Assembly: GCA_028023455.1 (NCBI GenBank)
Contig: JAQFVV010012499.1
Location: 1,864,584 to 1,928,583, forward strand
DNA from: Epiperipatus broadwayi
Lineage: Eukaryota; Onychophora; Udeonychophora; Euonychophora; Peripatidae
Direction of reading: 5' to 3'
DNA: 64,000 bases
The position numbers were made by a program, and so were the translations under genes. Shown here piece after piece: positions 38,927-50,679 of the stretch. The notes under the pieces are model-generated. The model was not told the DNA's origin. It was given only the letters and a program-made list of their open reading frames with translations, and ran no database searches. Every line of letters begins with the position of its first letter. Positions within the stretch are counted from its first letter, which is position 1.

Positions 38927-39067
38927 CATTACATATTTTATTTTTTCCATAAGTCAAAGCATCGGCCGGGAAGCGAACCCACAACAATTGTCTGCAAGCA
39001 ACTGCTTGCAAGGCTTCTGCGCTGACCTCTCGGCTACCAACGCTTGACATTACATATTTTATTTTTT
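38927..39067 (-). mobile_element. tRNA-like retro-insertion (SINE head or tRNA retropseudogene)
   Basis: A 101-base insert (38947-39047) is flanked by an exact 20-base direct repeat (38927-38946 and 39048-39067, starting CATTACATATTTTA). On the reverse strand the insert begins GCGTTGGTAGCCGAGAGGTC, a Leu/Ser-like tRNA start and box A. It then has a GCAAGCA/TGCTTGC hairpin, and ends TGGGTTCGCTTCCCGGCCGATGC (box B). GCGTTGG pairs with CCGATGC as an acceptor stem with wobbles. No poly-A tail is present. The long target duplication points to LINE-type retrotransposition. Confidence 0.8.
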
Positions 39068-40380
39068 AGATAAAAATAGTGGAAAAACAGCAGTTTGACC
39101 AATTTGGATAAACAGCATCGTTATGGCTAAGTACCAGAAGAAAAACAGATTATTCGGAATGTTAAAAAATTTCCAACTTGTAATCAGCCCAGAAATGAAT
39201 TTCAGATCATAAAGAAAATACAAATATGTCACAACCATTATCGATTACACATTTTAATTCATATAAGTATAAATTTATAATGCTAGATATTTACAAAGCT
39301 AGGTATATGAAATATTGTGGAAGTAAAGTAATCTTCAAACCTGCTGTATAAAATAGACAAACACTTTCCTATCAAAAAATATTTTAAAAGAATGGGTGGA
39401 GTATATATGCTTATAGTTAGTTTATTCTTTAAACAAACCAACATTTATTGACAATGTTTGAATTGAAAGCCTGATTTTTAAATCAGTGTATTATATATCA
39501 CAGGGAAGATATAGTTTCTCATTTTTAATGACCTACAATACTGAATTTTATGACTTAATAAATGTGTAATAATAGATAATATAGTGATTTATACACATAT
39601 AAAATATAGTATAAATATCCGATTCTTCACACATTCACTATAAAAAAGATATACAATCCTCAATCAATAAATGTTTAAAAGCATAAATGGTCTGCCTATG
39701 CTTAGAGTTTATTATTTAAATAATGTAACATTCAAAGGAAAAAACTCAAATCACTGTAAAAATAAGTAATTGAGCTACCCTTTAGCTGCTATATCCAAAA
39801 ACAGTAATTTCTTTTATAGTGATCTATTTTCTTACTGTAAAATGGTTTATTTAATTAGATACAATATTTAACTAAAGGGTTAGAGGGCATCTCATTTATT
39901 TATTTTACCAGCCTTTGGAACTCATTAATTTGATAGTTATATATAAATTGGCAATGCATCCATTAATTGTTTCATGTTAATTTTGATCATTTACTTCCAG
40001 AATTTAATATGAATAGAAATAACTCTATGTAAATTTAAATATTAAATAATTGAAATCAATTTGCTTTAAATATCTCAAATGATTTAAAATCTGGCTCTTT
40101 CTTTACTGAAATACACAGTAATTTTCAATAAAAAAATTTCAATTACATTAAAAAAAAGTCTAACTGTAAAAGTTTATTGAGCATGATGGCTAAAAAATAA
40201 TTAATTATTTATTTTAAGAAAGCTTAGTGTTCATCATCAACTGATACTCACAGATATATTTATATATAAAACTTATAGATCAATATCTGTATTCCAATTA
40301 TAATGAAAATATATATAATTCCATTAACCAATATAATAATTAATACAGTAAACAGAATTTTTTAAAAATATTAACTATAA
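39068..40380. other. AT-rich stretch; fourth copy of the dispersed repeat
   Basis: 39435-39545 carries the dispersed repeat blocks (TTTATTGACAATGTTTGAA, TTTTTAAATCAGTGTATTA, TCTCATTTTTAATGAC). Beyond 40250 the sequence (CAATATCTGTATTCCAATTATAATG) is the inverted far 3' end of a family A PLE belonging to pair e. Confidence 0.5.
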
Positions 40381-40385
40381 TTTAA

Positions 40386-40430
40386 ACAGAAGTACTTTCA
40401 ACAATATAAGTTGTGATTATCAACTATAAT
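40386..40430 (-). ncRNA. Hammerhead-like fold in PLE tail
   Basis: Reverse strand: stem I AUAG, box UUGAUAA (40417-40423), spare U, stem II CACAA/UUGUU (outer pair mismatched), loop CUUAUA, GAAA, GUAC, UU, CUG. An outer AATTT/AAATT pairing extends stem I. Confidence 0.5.
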
Positions 40431-40545
40431 CAAATTATATTACAAAAATCATTATAAATGTATTCAAAAACAATTATGTCATAAATCAATTTTCCACAAT
40501 ACATTAATTTTTATATTAGCAGCTTGTCTATTTATTTATTTTCAA

Positions 40546-41040
40546 TGAACAAGTGAAATTTATAAAACAAATTTATAAAAATATACGTAAAGTTTCATTT
40601 TATACTACTCCAAATTTAAATAGATTGATAAGTAATTTAAAAAATAGGTGTAGTATTTTAAATCAAAGTTATGTGATATATAAGTGGATTTGTGTTTGTG
40701 GAAAAGTGTATATAGGTAAATTTCAGTGTACATTGGAAAATATATCAAAAGAGCATGAATTGTTGTATAAATGAGCACAAAAATCAAGATAAGAGATTGT
40801 TAAAAATGATGTATCACCTTCAATACTTTTTGATCATAATGTTACATGTAATTATGGTTTTGATTTTAATTTTAATAAAGTTAAAATTATGTGTATTGAA
40901 ATAAATAATAATAAATGTAAAATTAGGAAAAATATGTTAATGGAAAGAAGCTATTAATAAATAGACAAGCTGTTAATATAAAAATTGATGAATTGTGGGA
41001 AAATTTATTTATGATGTAACTGTTTTTGTAAACATTTATA
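40546..41040 (+). pseudogene. PLE family A GIY-YIG part (right arm of pair e)
   Basis: Plus strand: FYTTPNLNRLI, YKWICVCGKVYIGKFQCTLE (intact Cys-x-Cys-Gly and YIG), then frameshifts through an EHELLYK region, SILFDHNVTCNYGFDFNFNKVKI, and NIKIDELWEN near 40975-41005. Frame breaks near 40775 and 40940. It resembles the 50.7-kb copy closely. Confidence 0.85.
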
Positions 41041-41063
41041 ATGTTTTTTGTAATATAATTTGA

Positions 41064-41108
41064 ATATAGTTGATAATAACAACTTAGATTGTTGAAAGTA
41101 CTTCTATT
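41064..41108 (+). ncRNA. Hammerhead-like fold in PLE tail, well-formed copy
   Basis: Stem I AUAG/CUAU, extended by AATTT/AAATT across an internal loop. Box UUGAUAA (41070-41076), spare U, stem II AACAA/UUGUU (five perfect pairs), loop CUUAGA, GAAA (41094-41097), palindromic GUAC, UU cleavage context. Every helix is paired. The core differs from CUGANGA only by U at position 3 and A at position 8. Confidence 0.6.
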
Positions 41109-41156
41109 TAAATTATAGTTGATATTTTTCTTAGAAAAATTTGTTTACTGTATTAA

Positions 41157-41932
41157 CCCTTTCAACGATGATTATTTAATTGGCTGAATGAGTTAAAAAT
41201 CAAAACTTTTAATTGGCCAACTCACAACTTTAACAAAATCTATTGTTAAAATAGATTCACTTTTAATAATATAAATACGTTAGTTTCATTTGTAAAAAGT
41301 ATATTACTAATTTTTCAGATTATGAAAGTAAACAAAAGTCTTTTCAAAAATAAAATTTGATTTATAATTTAAAAAATATTCAATTGCGGTGAAATAAAAG
41401 TAACCGCTATTTAACCAACCAAAAAGACTGCTGACACAATCAAACGCGATCATTTTTTTTTCAGTTTAACGTTATGATAAATATGTAGCAATAAATAAAT
41501 AATTCTTGGTAATATCTTAACTATTTTTCTAAAATAATTTGATTTTTAATATTATTTTATCAATAATAATTTGTAATTCAATTCAAATATTGTTTAAAAT
41601 GTTGTAAACATTTGTTTATCATTTTTGTAATAAAAATCAAAACGAACGTAACTTTTTACTTTTTGGCAGCCATTTTCCTTTTTTGACAGAAGTTGGACAG
41701 CCAATAAGATTCAAGAAAAGGTGGTGAGGAGGCGGTGCTTTGGTTTTGTTTGACATATATGGTCATTTTTATTGATTTTTTACTTGTAAAATAATTCTGA
41801 AGAGGGCACCATCTTACAGAACTTTTGATTTTCTTTTGAATGATGTATAATATGTATACGTGGGATAAAAAGTAGCTGATTTAGAGTGACATCAAATCTA
41901 CTCGTTTTTTTTTGCGTCAGGCAGTTTAAAGA
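41157..41932 (+). mobile_element. piggyBac-type TTAA element inserted in the PLE tail
   Basis: TTAA at 41153-41156 and 41933-41936. The left end is CCCTTTCAACG and the complement of the right end starts TCTTTAAACTGCC. Removing the element restores the PLE tail TACTGTATTAATTATTGTATTG known from 51.2 kb. 776 bases, no ORF, interior shared with the 2.3-kb element. Confidence 0.82.
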
Positions 41933-41972
41933 TTAATTATTGTATTGGTTCATGAAATTATAGATATATTAA

Positions 41973-42745
41973 TGGAAAGGTTGCCAGTCACGGTTAAAAA
42001 TGTATCAATTTTACGCTGCTTGCCACTGTTCAAATCCCATCACTTTTAATGGTATGGTAAAGGTTTTATAAAGTTCCGTAAGATGCTGCCCTCTCTTGAA
42101 TTATTTTACAAGTAAAAAATCAATAAAATGCTATTCAAAACTTTAACAAAAGAAGTGGGAGGACCCTCCAGGAGCCTCCTTCAATCTTATTGGCTATTAC
42201 ATTTCACCAACAAAGAAAATGGCTATAAATCACTGAAAAGTTATGATTTGTTTTTATTTAATTTTGAAAATGATAAATGAATATTTTAGACCATTTTAAA
42301 AATATTTTTTTGACAAATTATAAATTATTTTCATAAAATATGCTGAAAATCAAATTATTTAAAAAAATAGTTAAGATTTTAACAAAAATTAACCAAAATT
42401 ATTTACTTTTTCTGCAGTGTAAAACTGTCGAAAACTGTCTAACAAATCAAATCGTCACGTAAACATTTTGGTTGGTTTGGACGATTTTGTTTTACATTAA
42501 CTGCTCATAAATATTTCTACAATTATAAAGAGAAATTTATTTTTGAAATAACTTTCATTCACTTTCATAATCTGACAAATTATTAATATACTTTTTATAA
42601 ATGAAACTAAAGTGAATATAATAAGGAAAGTTGAATATATTTTGATGATTACATTTGTATTTTGACACTTCACTTTGTGAAATTGACCAATTAAAATGTT
42701 AGGCTTTTAACTACTTGGCCAATAAAATAATCAGCAATAAAGAGG
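41973..42745 (-). mobile_element. Second TTAA element, inverted relative to the first
   Basis: The right side is flanked by TTAA (42746-42749), and its complement reads CCTCTTTATTGCTGATTATTTTATTGGCC, parallel to the left end of the 41.2-kb element. The interior is shared in inverse order (TGATTTTTTAC..GTAAAATAATTC, CATAATCTGACAAATTA). The left limit at the TTAA of 41969-41972 is a guess. No coding sequence. Confidence 0.6.
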
Positions 42746-42997
42746 TTAATTTTGATGAAGCTGGGGTTATTTTTAGAGAAATGAAATACAAAAAATTAAA
42801 GAATCTTTATTATTAAGAATTTATGATTTTGAAGCAATTAACTTATTTAAAAGTCCTTTTAATATTAAGGGTGTATGGGAGCTAAGTGGGTAATGCATAG
42901 TATAAATGTTATTTTGTAGTTCTTTACAATTGAGAAGATGGATTATAGAAGTAAAATCATTGGTAGTGTTTTAGAGTTTATTTTTTGGATAGAATGT

Positions 42998-43052
<55 letters not shown>

Positions 43053-43060
43053 GTGTGTTA
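42998..43060. repeat. (TA)n-(TG)n microsatellite
   Basis: About 12 TA units followed by TG units with interruptions. Confidence 0.93.
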
Positions 43061-43129
43061 ATTCTAATATGTTCATGGATAAATAATGACTTCATATTAT
43101 AATTATTTTCAGGATATCCTGTGTAGTAA

Positions 43130-44400
43130 AATAACTAAATAGCTGACATTTCAGTACAATAACAAGTAAGTACCTTCCTCAGAGTGTCCTCTTTTTCAAA
43201 TCATAGGAATGCATATAAGATTTAAAATCCTTGTTTTTTATCTTTTGCTTTCTCCTCATATTTAAATTCTAGGTTGAGAAGTTTTAAAAAATAGTTGGTC
43301 TTCAAATAGCTTCTTCTAAATGTTAATTTTCTTCACTTCACACCTTTCATTCAAACTCTTGGGCCTTTTAAAAATCTCTATAGCTTATCTTAGCAATCTC
43401 TGGTCATATTGTTCCATTTATACTAGAACATTTGTTTTATCAAATTGATATATGAGAATAAACATTTATTCCATGATTAGTCAGTCCAATATATGAATGT
43501 AAACAGACCCTATATGGAATGTCATATACAACATGACACTCCAAAAAAATTTTATTTTTAGGAAGTCAAAATATTTCATTAGTTTTTTTTTTAAGTAGTG
43601 TAAACTGTGTAAATATTATTTTTCCTTAGAATGTTGTCAATTGTATCAGTTACTCCTTTTATATATGGCAAATTGTCTTAATTTCTGATGTATCAAAGTA
43701 TTTTTTTTCTTTTTATATAAAAAAATCCTATTAATAATGTTGTAGTTAATACTATTATCAAAAAGCATTTTATTAGTAGCAGAAATATCCTGGAGAAAAT
43801 GGCTATCATCAGAAAGTCTCTTTCTTCTATCTAACAAGATCTTTGCCACTGAAAATAGTTGTGCCGGATGGTGATGATAAGAAAAATATAGATATCTCCC
43901 AGTGTGTGATGATGTTTATATATACCATGGCATAAAAAACCATACTCCTTTCTTTCAATTAAAACATCTAAAAAGGGCAATTGGTTATTATTTTCTATTT
44001 CCAAAGTAAATTTGACATTGTTTAAAACGAGTTTAAAAATTAAAAAAAAGGTGTCAGGAGCATGTTTACCATGAGGCCAAATAACAAAGGTATCATCAAC
44101 ATACCTCAGCCATAAAACATACCAAAAATCATTCTTAGCCAATTTAATATCATGCATAAACTCAAGAAAATGATTCACATCTTTAACATATGACGGCATT
44201 TCTGTTAAAGGTGGACTGTAAAAAAAAAGTCAGCAAATGAGCTAGTATCTGTGTTGGTGAACCAATTGCACTCACAATCAGTCTCAATGAAATATCTGGT
44301 TTATGGACTTTTGATAAACCATATAATTTTAGATAAAAAGAAGATTTTTCCCTGGGAGTAAGCTGGATCTTCATTTTAAAAATCAAGATCAGTAGAATAA
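43130..44400 (-). pseudogene. PLE family B-like element, RT and endonuclease
   Basis: Reverse strand. In order: FYLKLYGLSKVHKPDISLRLIVSAIGSPT (RT motifs 1-2) at 44386-44260. An internal gap removes motif A. Then LRYVDDTFVIWPHG (motif C, both Asp kept) near 44090, LPFLDVLIERK (motif D), and HHPAQLFSVAKILLDRRKRL near 43870. After frameshifts come VTDTI, CRVC..YIGLTN near 43500, and a REAIEIF-like end near 43370. The tail carries a hammerhead at 43145-43192. It is related to the 30-kb family but has distinct residues. Confidence 0.88.
43141..43192 (-). ncRNA. Type I hammerhead ribozyme candidate with a near-canonical core
   Basis: Reverse strand: CU, box CUGAGGA (43176-43182; fits CUGANGA), one A, stem II GGUAC/GUACU (five pairs with one G-U) and a loop of about 12 bases, GAAA (43049-43052 offset by 100, i.e. 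43149-43152), then UGUC and AGC. AUGU can pair with itself through two U-G pairs, as expected for a dimeric stem III. Stem I is only two pairs before a mismatch. Core residues G5, A6, G8, A9, G12, A13 and A14 are present. Confidence 0.6.
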
Positions 44401-44879
44401 ATTAATGTTTTCATTTTCTTTTCAGGGTAAGACATAGGTTATTTATATATTTTCTTATAAATATTATCATATATTTCACCTTGGAATGAGCATTAAAATA
44501 CTTTCTGTTCTTAAATTGGACTCAAAAAAATAACTATTTTATTTATTTTTATTCCATAAGCTTCTTATAGACCTTTCCATAAAATTAAATTTTCTTTATT
44601 TAAAAAGTTGATTTAGAATACTTTCATTTGTGGAACAGCATTCAAAATATTTTCTCTTTTCCCATGTTTTACAATACAATGTATTTTTTCATGTTCCACC
44701 ACTACCATAAATTCTTACATTTATTAAGATGTTCATTTAAATAAAAAACATTTTCAAATTTCTCATTTTAACCTAGAAATGTTTATGGATTTTATCTTTT
44801 ATTACAATTCTTATGTAGAGATTATGATCAAATAAAATAAGCAAAAGGTTTTATCATTTGGGAATACATAAAAAATTAC
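44401..44879. other. AT-rich stretch between the PLE and the LINE
   Basis: It may hold the eroded 5' part of the reverse-strand PLE, but no motif can be read. Confidence 0.4.
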
Positions 44880-46920
44880 TGGAGCAGAAAACTATTCAGA
44901 AGCCTTGAGCTATAAATTCCATCAATGCACAAAACTATTTCACTGTATCCCTTGTTCCATTTTTAAAAAAGAGAGAGGGAGCCTCTGATCTAAACAACCT
45001 AAAGCCCATTTCGATGATCCCCCTATTAATAAAAGTAATCGAGCAGCTAATCAAAGATCAAATACAAAACAAAATCCTCAACTTTATTTCTAATGATCAA
45101 TATTCTAAGAAGGGGGAGGCATCGATTAATGCGTCATCCAAATGAAGCCTCTTCTACATTACATTAGGGCCAAAATAATGTCCAAACCAATCACTGTCCA
45201 ACTAGATATTGAGGTGGCATTTGACTCCAATAGACCAAACATCCACATAGACCTCCTCCAAGAATATAAGGTGCTCAGAGGCTATCTTAAAATAATTGCC
45301 AACCTACTAATAAATAAATCCATATTTATCATGATGAATGGCAAAGTCATTTCTGGGTTTGATCCTTTCCTCTTGATCCCTCAAAGACCCCCACTCAGCA
45401 TGCTATTATTTATAGCATATATCAATCTGCTGCTGAGATAGATCGAGAGATCACTTCTGGGATTATATGAGCCTATCATTGAATGAAAGATAAGGCACAT
45501 CAACTATATGGATAATGTTCTTGTCTGTCTCCCTTCCAGCAAATATATACCCAAATTAGAAGAAATTTTATCCAATTATACCCAAAATTTCAAATTAAAA
45601 TTTAACATGACCAAATCAGCCGCATGGAAATTTCTAAATGAAATAAGATGGCAAATCCATAAAAAATTTCTAGGTTTTGACTTTTACAAATCAAATGGAT
45701 TGATGCGGTACCAAATTGAAGAATCCCTACTAATCTCAATACAATGGATAATCACTTCACTTACTGGGCTTTATAACTTATTACAAGGTAAGGTCACACT
45801 ATTCAACTCACCGGCATTCCCAAAAATCATCTATTCACTGACTGGGACTATGCCCATCCAAAAAATTATCTCAAAAAATAAAAGTCTTTTATACTAAACT
45901 GTTTTGAAGATGATGGGTCATGGCTATCAGTCTCTGAATATTATACACACCAAGAAGACTTAATGGCCTTTCACTCTATTATATCAAAACACTAATTATA
46001 CAAAATAACTATAACTCACTATTTAATATAATAATAAAATACCCAACCATATCACTCAAAGAAGACATCACCGCTATGGACCAGCCCCCAATAGCTAACA
46101 ACAAGTGGATTAGTTATTTATATACAAACATTCAAAAGGTAATTGACATAAAAGAAAAATCCCAATCATAAATAAAATAAAACACTGGACAGCACATAAA
46201 TTACTAAATAGAGAAAAATGCATAATCAATGAAAAATTGGACATCATAAATCAGCAACTGATATATAAATCTTGTTATTGATTCATCGAACCAAAGTACC
46301 AAGACTTTATAATCATATATAACCTGGACTCCCATCCCACAAAATCTATCTGGCACACCAAAGAAATATATAAAAGATAGACACTATATGCCAGATGTAT
46401 ATCAGGGAAGAGGAGTCCATTGATAACATATTTATAAGTTGTAATAAATTAAATTACCATAGAACACTCCTCACAAGATGGATAAATAATCCATATGGGC
46501 AATTTATACAAATTAAATGGTGCATCAAAAAAGGCATTTATGCAGAAATAAGGCTTGCAATCATCATGTACTTTGCATTATAGTGTATACAATGTAAAAT
46601 CACTATTGGGAAATTGGTAGATCCACAGGAAATGGAACTAAAGAAAATCATAAAAAAATCAACCAAAGAGATAATATAATCATGCCAGATTATTTGGTAA
46701 ATGCCACTTCGAGAAATTTCAAATAAAGAAGATGATCACTAAATCTACAGAATTGAACTCCTGGAGAAGCAACTACATGCATAGAAGTAAATATGCTAAA
46801 GCTGAATGATTTACATCTGAAACCATAGTGTAACAAAATAAACAATTTATATTATACTGTAATAGCATATAATAGCAAAATGTATGTTTATATTGCATAA
46901 TAAATTTTTCTTAATAAAAA
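44880..46920 (+). pseudogene. LINE ORF2 remnant, L1/Tx1-like
   Basis: Plus strand, less AT-skewed than its surroundings. Segments: DLNNLKPISMIPLLIKVIEQ (RT motif 1-2) near 44985; ITVQLDIEVAFDS (motif A) near 45195; PQRPPLSMLLFIAYINLLL (motif B) near 45380; YMDNVLVCLPS (motif C, YxDD changed to YMDN) near 45505; KFLGFDFYKSNG; FNSPAFPKIIYSLTGTMPIQ near 45800. Then a C-terminal CQMYIREEESIDNIFISC near 46392 replaces the usual Cys/His cluster. At least four frame breaks. It ends in an A-rich stretch near 46910. The LPK..YLFQ..PI-like segment suggests the L1/Tx1 group. Confidence 0.82.
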
Positions 46921-49900
46921 AAAATTGAATAAACATTCAAAAGCATAGAGATTATAATGATATTACAAATAGCATTAACATCCATCAAACCTTTCCATTT
47001 TTACATAACATTAATTCAGAAACAATATTTTAAAAAAAAATCTATTCCAATTTTATATAATATTTTCTCCTTTAATTGATTGGGTTATGTATCAAATAAA
47101 GAATCAAGATTCTTCTAAACTTATATTCATCACTATTGTCAGAGTAATGATCCACTAAATGATAGCACTAACTAAATATCCAGAATAATATAAATAGTAT
47201 AGCTTATTGTTTTTGTAATTAATTAATCACAGAGCCAAACTCCATTACATTTCAACTGCAAAAATGTATAAATATGATTACATAGTAAAAAAAAATATGC
47301 AGTTTATATAGTACTTTAAAACCTTATAGCATATTTATTTAAAAGACAAAAAAAAAAAACACATTGATTGATAAGATTTTGTTGTTGTTGTTGTTTACAT
47401 AATTCAAAAGTCAGTGCTAGGCTATATTTTGCTGTCAAAGAAAAAAAGTGATTTTTATCAATAACAGCAGCATATATTATTTTAATGTTACTTATAAACA
47501 GTTTAATAAAATTTGTAATCAGTATACAAAATAAATTATATGCAATTTTAGTTAACAATTCACCTACCTGCCTGCCAAATTACTTCTCTAAATATCTATA
47601 TAACACTTACCTATCTACATATTTCTCTCTATGTTTATACATCTATTCTCTAAATATCCTTCCAGTTATTGATTGATTTTTATATATAATTTTATTCCTT
47701 TGATAATTACAATTTATATAATAAATGTAAATTGTAATGGCATACATATAAAATATCTGCCGAGTTTACTTATGGAAGCATTCTTTACGGACATTAAAAA
47801 CAGTCTCTTTATCAATTATGGCTTCTAAAATAATTTACATAAACATTTTACTTGGAAAATATTAAGTATTTAGTAGTTGAAAACATATTTTTATATGAAA
47901 ATTCTACAAACAATGCATGTGTAGTATATTAGAATTGTCAAGCTGTTATTAATTTGTGGAAAACATTATTCTATTCTATCTATTTACAAAAGTTTAACAG
48001 ACTGATACAAGAAGATCATCTTGAATCATTAATGCTCAATGTGTCTGGTAAAATATCATTAAAGTAGATAAATAAAATAAATAAAAAACAGGAAAATTTT
48101 TTAAAAATGACAATTAAAAAAATGGAATTTTTCTTCATGAAAAATTTTGTAATATAAATATATTGATACTAAAAATTACTTTTCATTAAAGACGTTTTAT
48201 TTACTAATATGAACTGAATAATAACATAAAATAATTTCTTTTATTATTTCAGTCCAATATTTCAACAACTTTTTGTGTCAGTTTTCAAAAATACTTACAT
48301 TCATTCATTACTAATACATAATTGAAAGAACCTTTAAAAATTATATATATATATATAAAGCTAGTTTAAACATTTTTAGTTGATAAATAGTGAAAAAAAA
48401 ATAGTACAGGATAAATAAATATAATTTATATATTAATATATTTATATAATTTTTTTCATAACTATGCATGCCAAGTTACATTTCTTAATAAATTATTCCT
48501 TTTTTTCAATAATCTTTACACATACACAAATACATTAGAACTGATAATATGTAAATACCATTAAAAGTACAAAATATTGGTCTGAAATAATTAAAAAACA
48601 ATTTTATTTAGAAATACACTAAATAAAAATTTTAATATTTTTTATTTGTAGGTTATACACAAAAAAAAAATGAGGTCAATTCTTAGAAAAAAATTGCAGT
48701 GTAGTTAAAATTTAATATTACTAGAATGTATAAATAACACATGTATATTAAATACATGCATATACATATATAAAATACTTTAGGTTCATATGATTTGAGA
48801 TTCAAATGCTACTCTGAAATACTAAATCTTGATTTCAAAACATTTCCTGTGCAAGAGAATTTCCTGACTAGAAACTTGACCAATTTCTCTCTTAAAATGT
48901 TTTTTTTTCAACATCACATAAGATAAATGCTTCAACTTGCTACTTTGAAAGTTAAAAAAAAAGACAAAAATAAGACAAACACCATTAAAATTTTTAAAAT
49001 ACTTAAATAATAATTAAAATAAAAAAATTAGAAAAAAAGTTAATATACAAGATATTGTATTTATATGGATAGATAATATCATTTTTTAAGGTTTCATTAC
49101 ACTATATATAAAATTCTGATTTTGTTAGTTACCTGAATATATGTTTGTCCATCCATGATAAATTCACAACCAATTCAAATAAAAAAAAAAAACTATTATA
49201 TTTATCCATAATGCTATCAAATGAAGTAATTCTATCAATAATAAACATAATTTTTTATGAAGCCTTCTATGCAAAGAAAGTAATTCATTCCCTATATTTA
49301 AAAGGCTTATTTTTATTAGGAACATTTTTATTCAAAGCAAGTAATTCTGCAAAGCAAAAAAAATATTAAAGCAACCAATTTAAAAAAAAAAACTATTGCC
49401 AATCTTTCCATAGGTTGACTATATTTCTGGATTTTAAAAAAAAAAAATACAAAAGACATATAGAATAAAATTTTGTTGAAGGGAAAAAATGCTAAGAAAA
49501 AATCAATGTGTGTTTTTCACTACTGTACAGAACTGCATAGGTATAGGATTTAAATCAAAATGATGATCTTTCTTTAGGCTGGGTAGAAACTTTTATAAAA
49601 TGTACATCTTTAGAATACATTTATATATATTTATAAGCATAGAATATTTAAATGTCAATGCAATGTGTCTGAAATTGCACATCTTAAACATAATTATCCG
49701 TTTATGCAGAACTATAATCATAATATATAAAAATAATTTTTTTTACAATATTCTAATATCAATGTAAAAGAAATTTTAAACATAAACTAAAAAAAAGAGC
49801 TGTAAAATTGAGAATGAAATAAAAATACATTAAAAAATTGTTAATAATTATAAAAAATAAACAAATATTCGTTCAGATAATTAAATTCTAATTGGAAAAC

Positions 49901-50160
49901 TAATATGTTGTAATTATCACTGATAGTTTACCTAAAGTAAGACAATCTTTTTAATGTATTTTGATTGCAGTTAATTATGTGCTTGTCTGATTATTTGATT
50001 GTTGATTTTTTCAAGTGATAAAAGCAAAAAATATGTGAAAAGATATTGGTTCTTAATAGTTTTCTATTATTATATATAATAATGTTGCATTTAAGGTCTG
50101 GTGCAAATACTAGAATATTAATTATTAATGAAAAATATTGTGTTATTAAAATCAATAAAT
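46921..50160. other. AT-rich stretch with no recognised feature
   Basis: Frames of 60-80 codons at 47316, 47485 and 49145 are low-complexity and motif-free. Small (TA)n at 48345. Confidence 0.6.
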
Positions 50161-50164
50161 ATAA

Positions 50165-50300
50165 TATTATTTATAAGTTGTATTTCATTGTGGATATAGT
50201 TATATCATATCAATGACACTAAATGTCTATTAAAAAAGAGAACTCAGGAGCACAAATTATATAATAAGTTGGGTCATTCTGCGGATGGATAGATATAAAT
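50165..50300 (+). pseudogene. PLE family A endonuclease scrap
   Basis: CGYSYI-like Cys/YIG context, then KCLLKKRTQEHKLYNKLGHS in another frame, parallel to CTLEKRTKEHLLLFKR of other copies. Ends cannot be placed. Confidence 0.5.
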
Positions 50301-50679
50301 CTATTTTTGTAGAGCATACAGTGATTTGTAATGGATATTTCTGATTTATTATTTATTTATGTTATACATGTAAAAAATAAGAAAATAAAAATTAAAAAAT
50401 CATATTTTATCAGTATTACAATGTATTCAATAAATAATATAATTGTATGAGGTTTGTTAATTTGTGAAATATTGACCATTCATGAGGGAATGTTGCTTTT
50501 ATATGATTTTAATAACATTTAAATTTTAATGGTTGATTACTACTCAAGATGGCACAAAATTATATCAGCATTGTATTATTTAGTATTTATTCTAGAATAT
50601 TTTGATTATATATATATATATATATATATAATTATTTAAAACAATACAATAATTAATACAGTAAAACAATATTTTAAAA

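Larger units (their letters stand above)
40250..41152. repeat. Head-to-head PLE family A pair (pair e)
   Basis: The left arm (minus, about 40275-40545) keeps only the far tail, the hammerhead-like fold and the last codons (NRQAANIKIN). The right arm (plus, 40546 on) is longer, so the arms were truncated at different points. The right tail is interrupted at TTAA by the element at 41157-41932 and resumes after it (TTATTGTATTGG). Confidence 0.82.

Noticed and set aside
47316-49369. ORFs at 47316, 47485 and 49145
   Set aside because: AT-driven Leu/Ile/Lys/Asn/Phe-rich frames without recognisable domains or neighbours.
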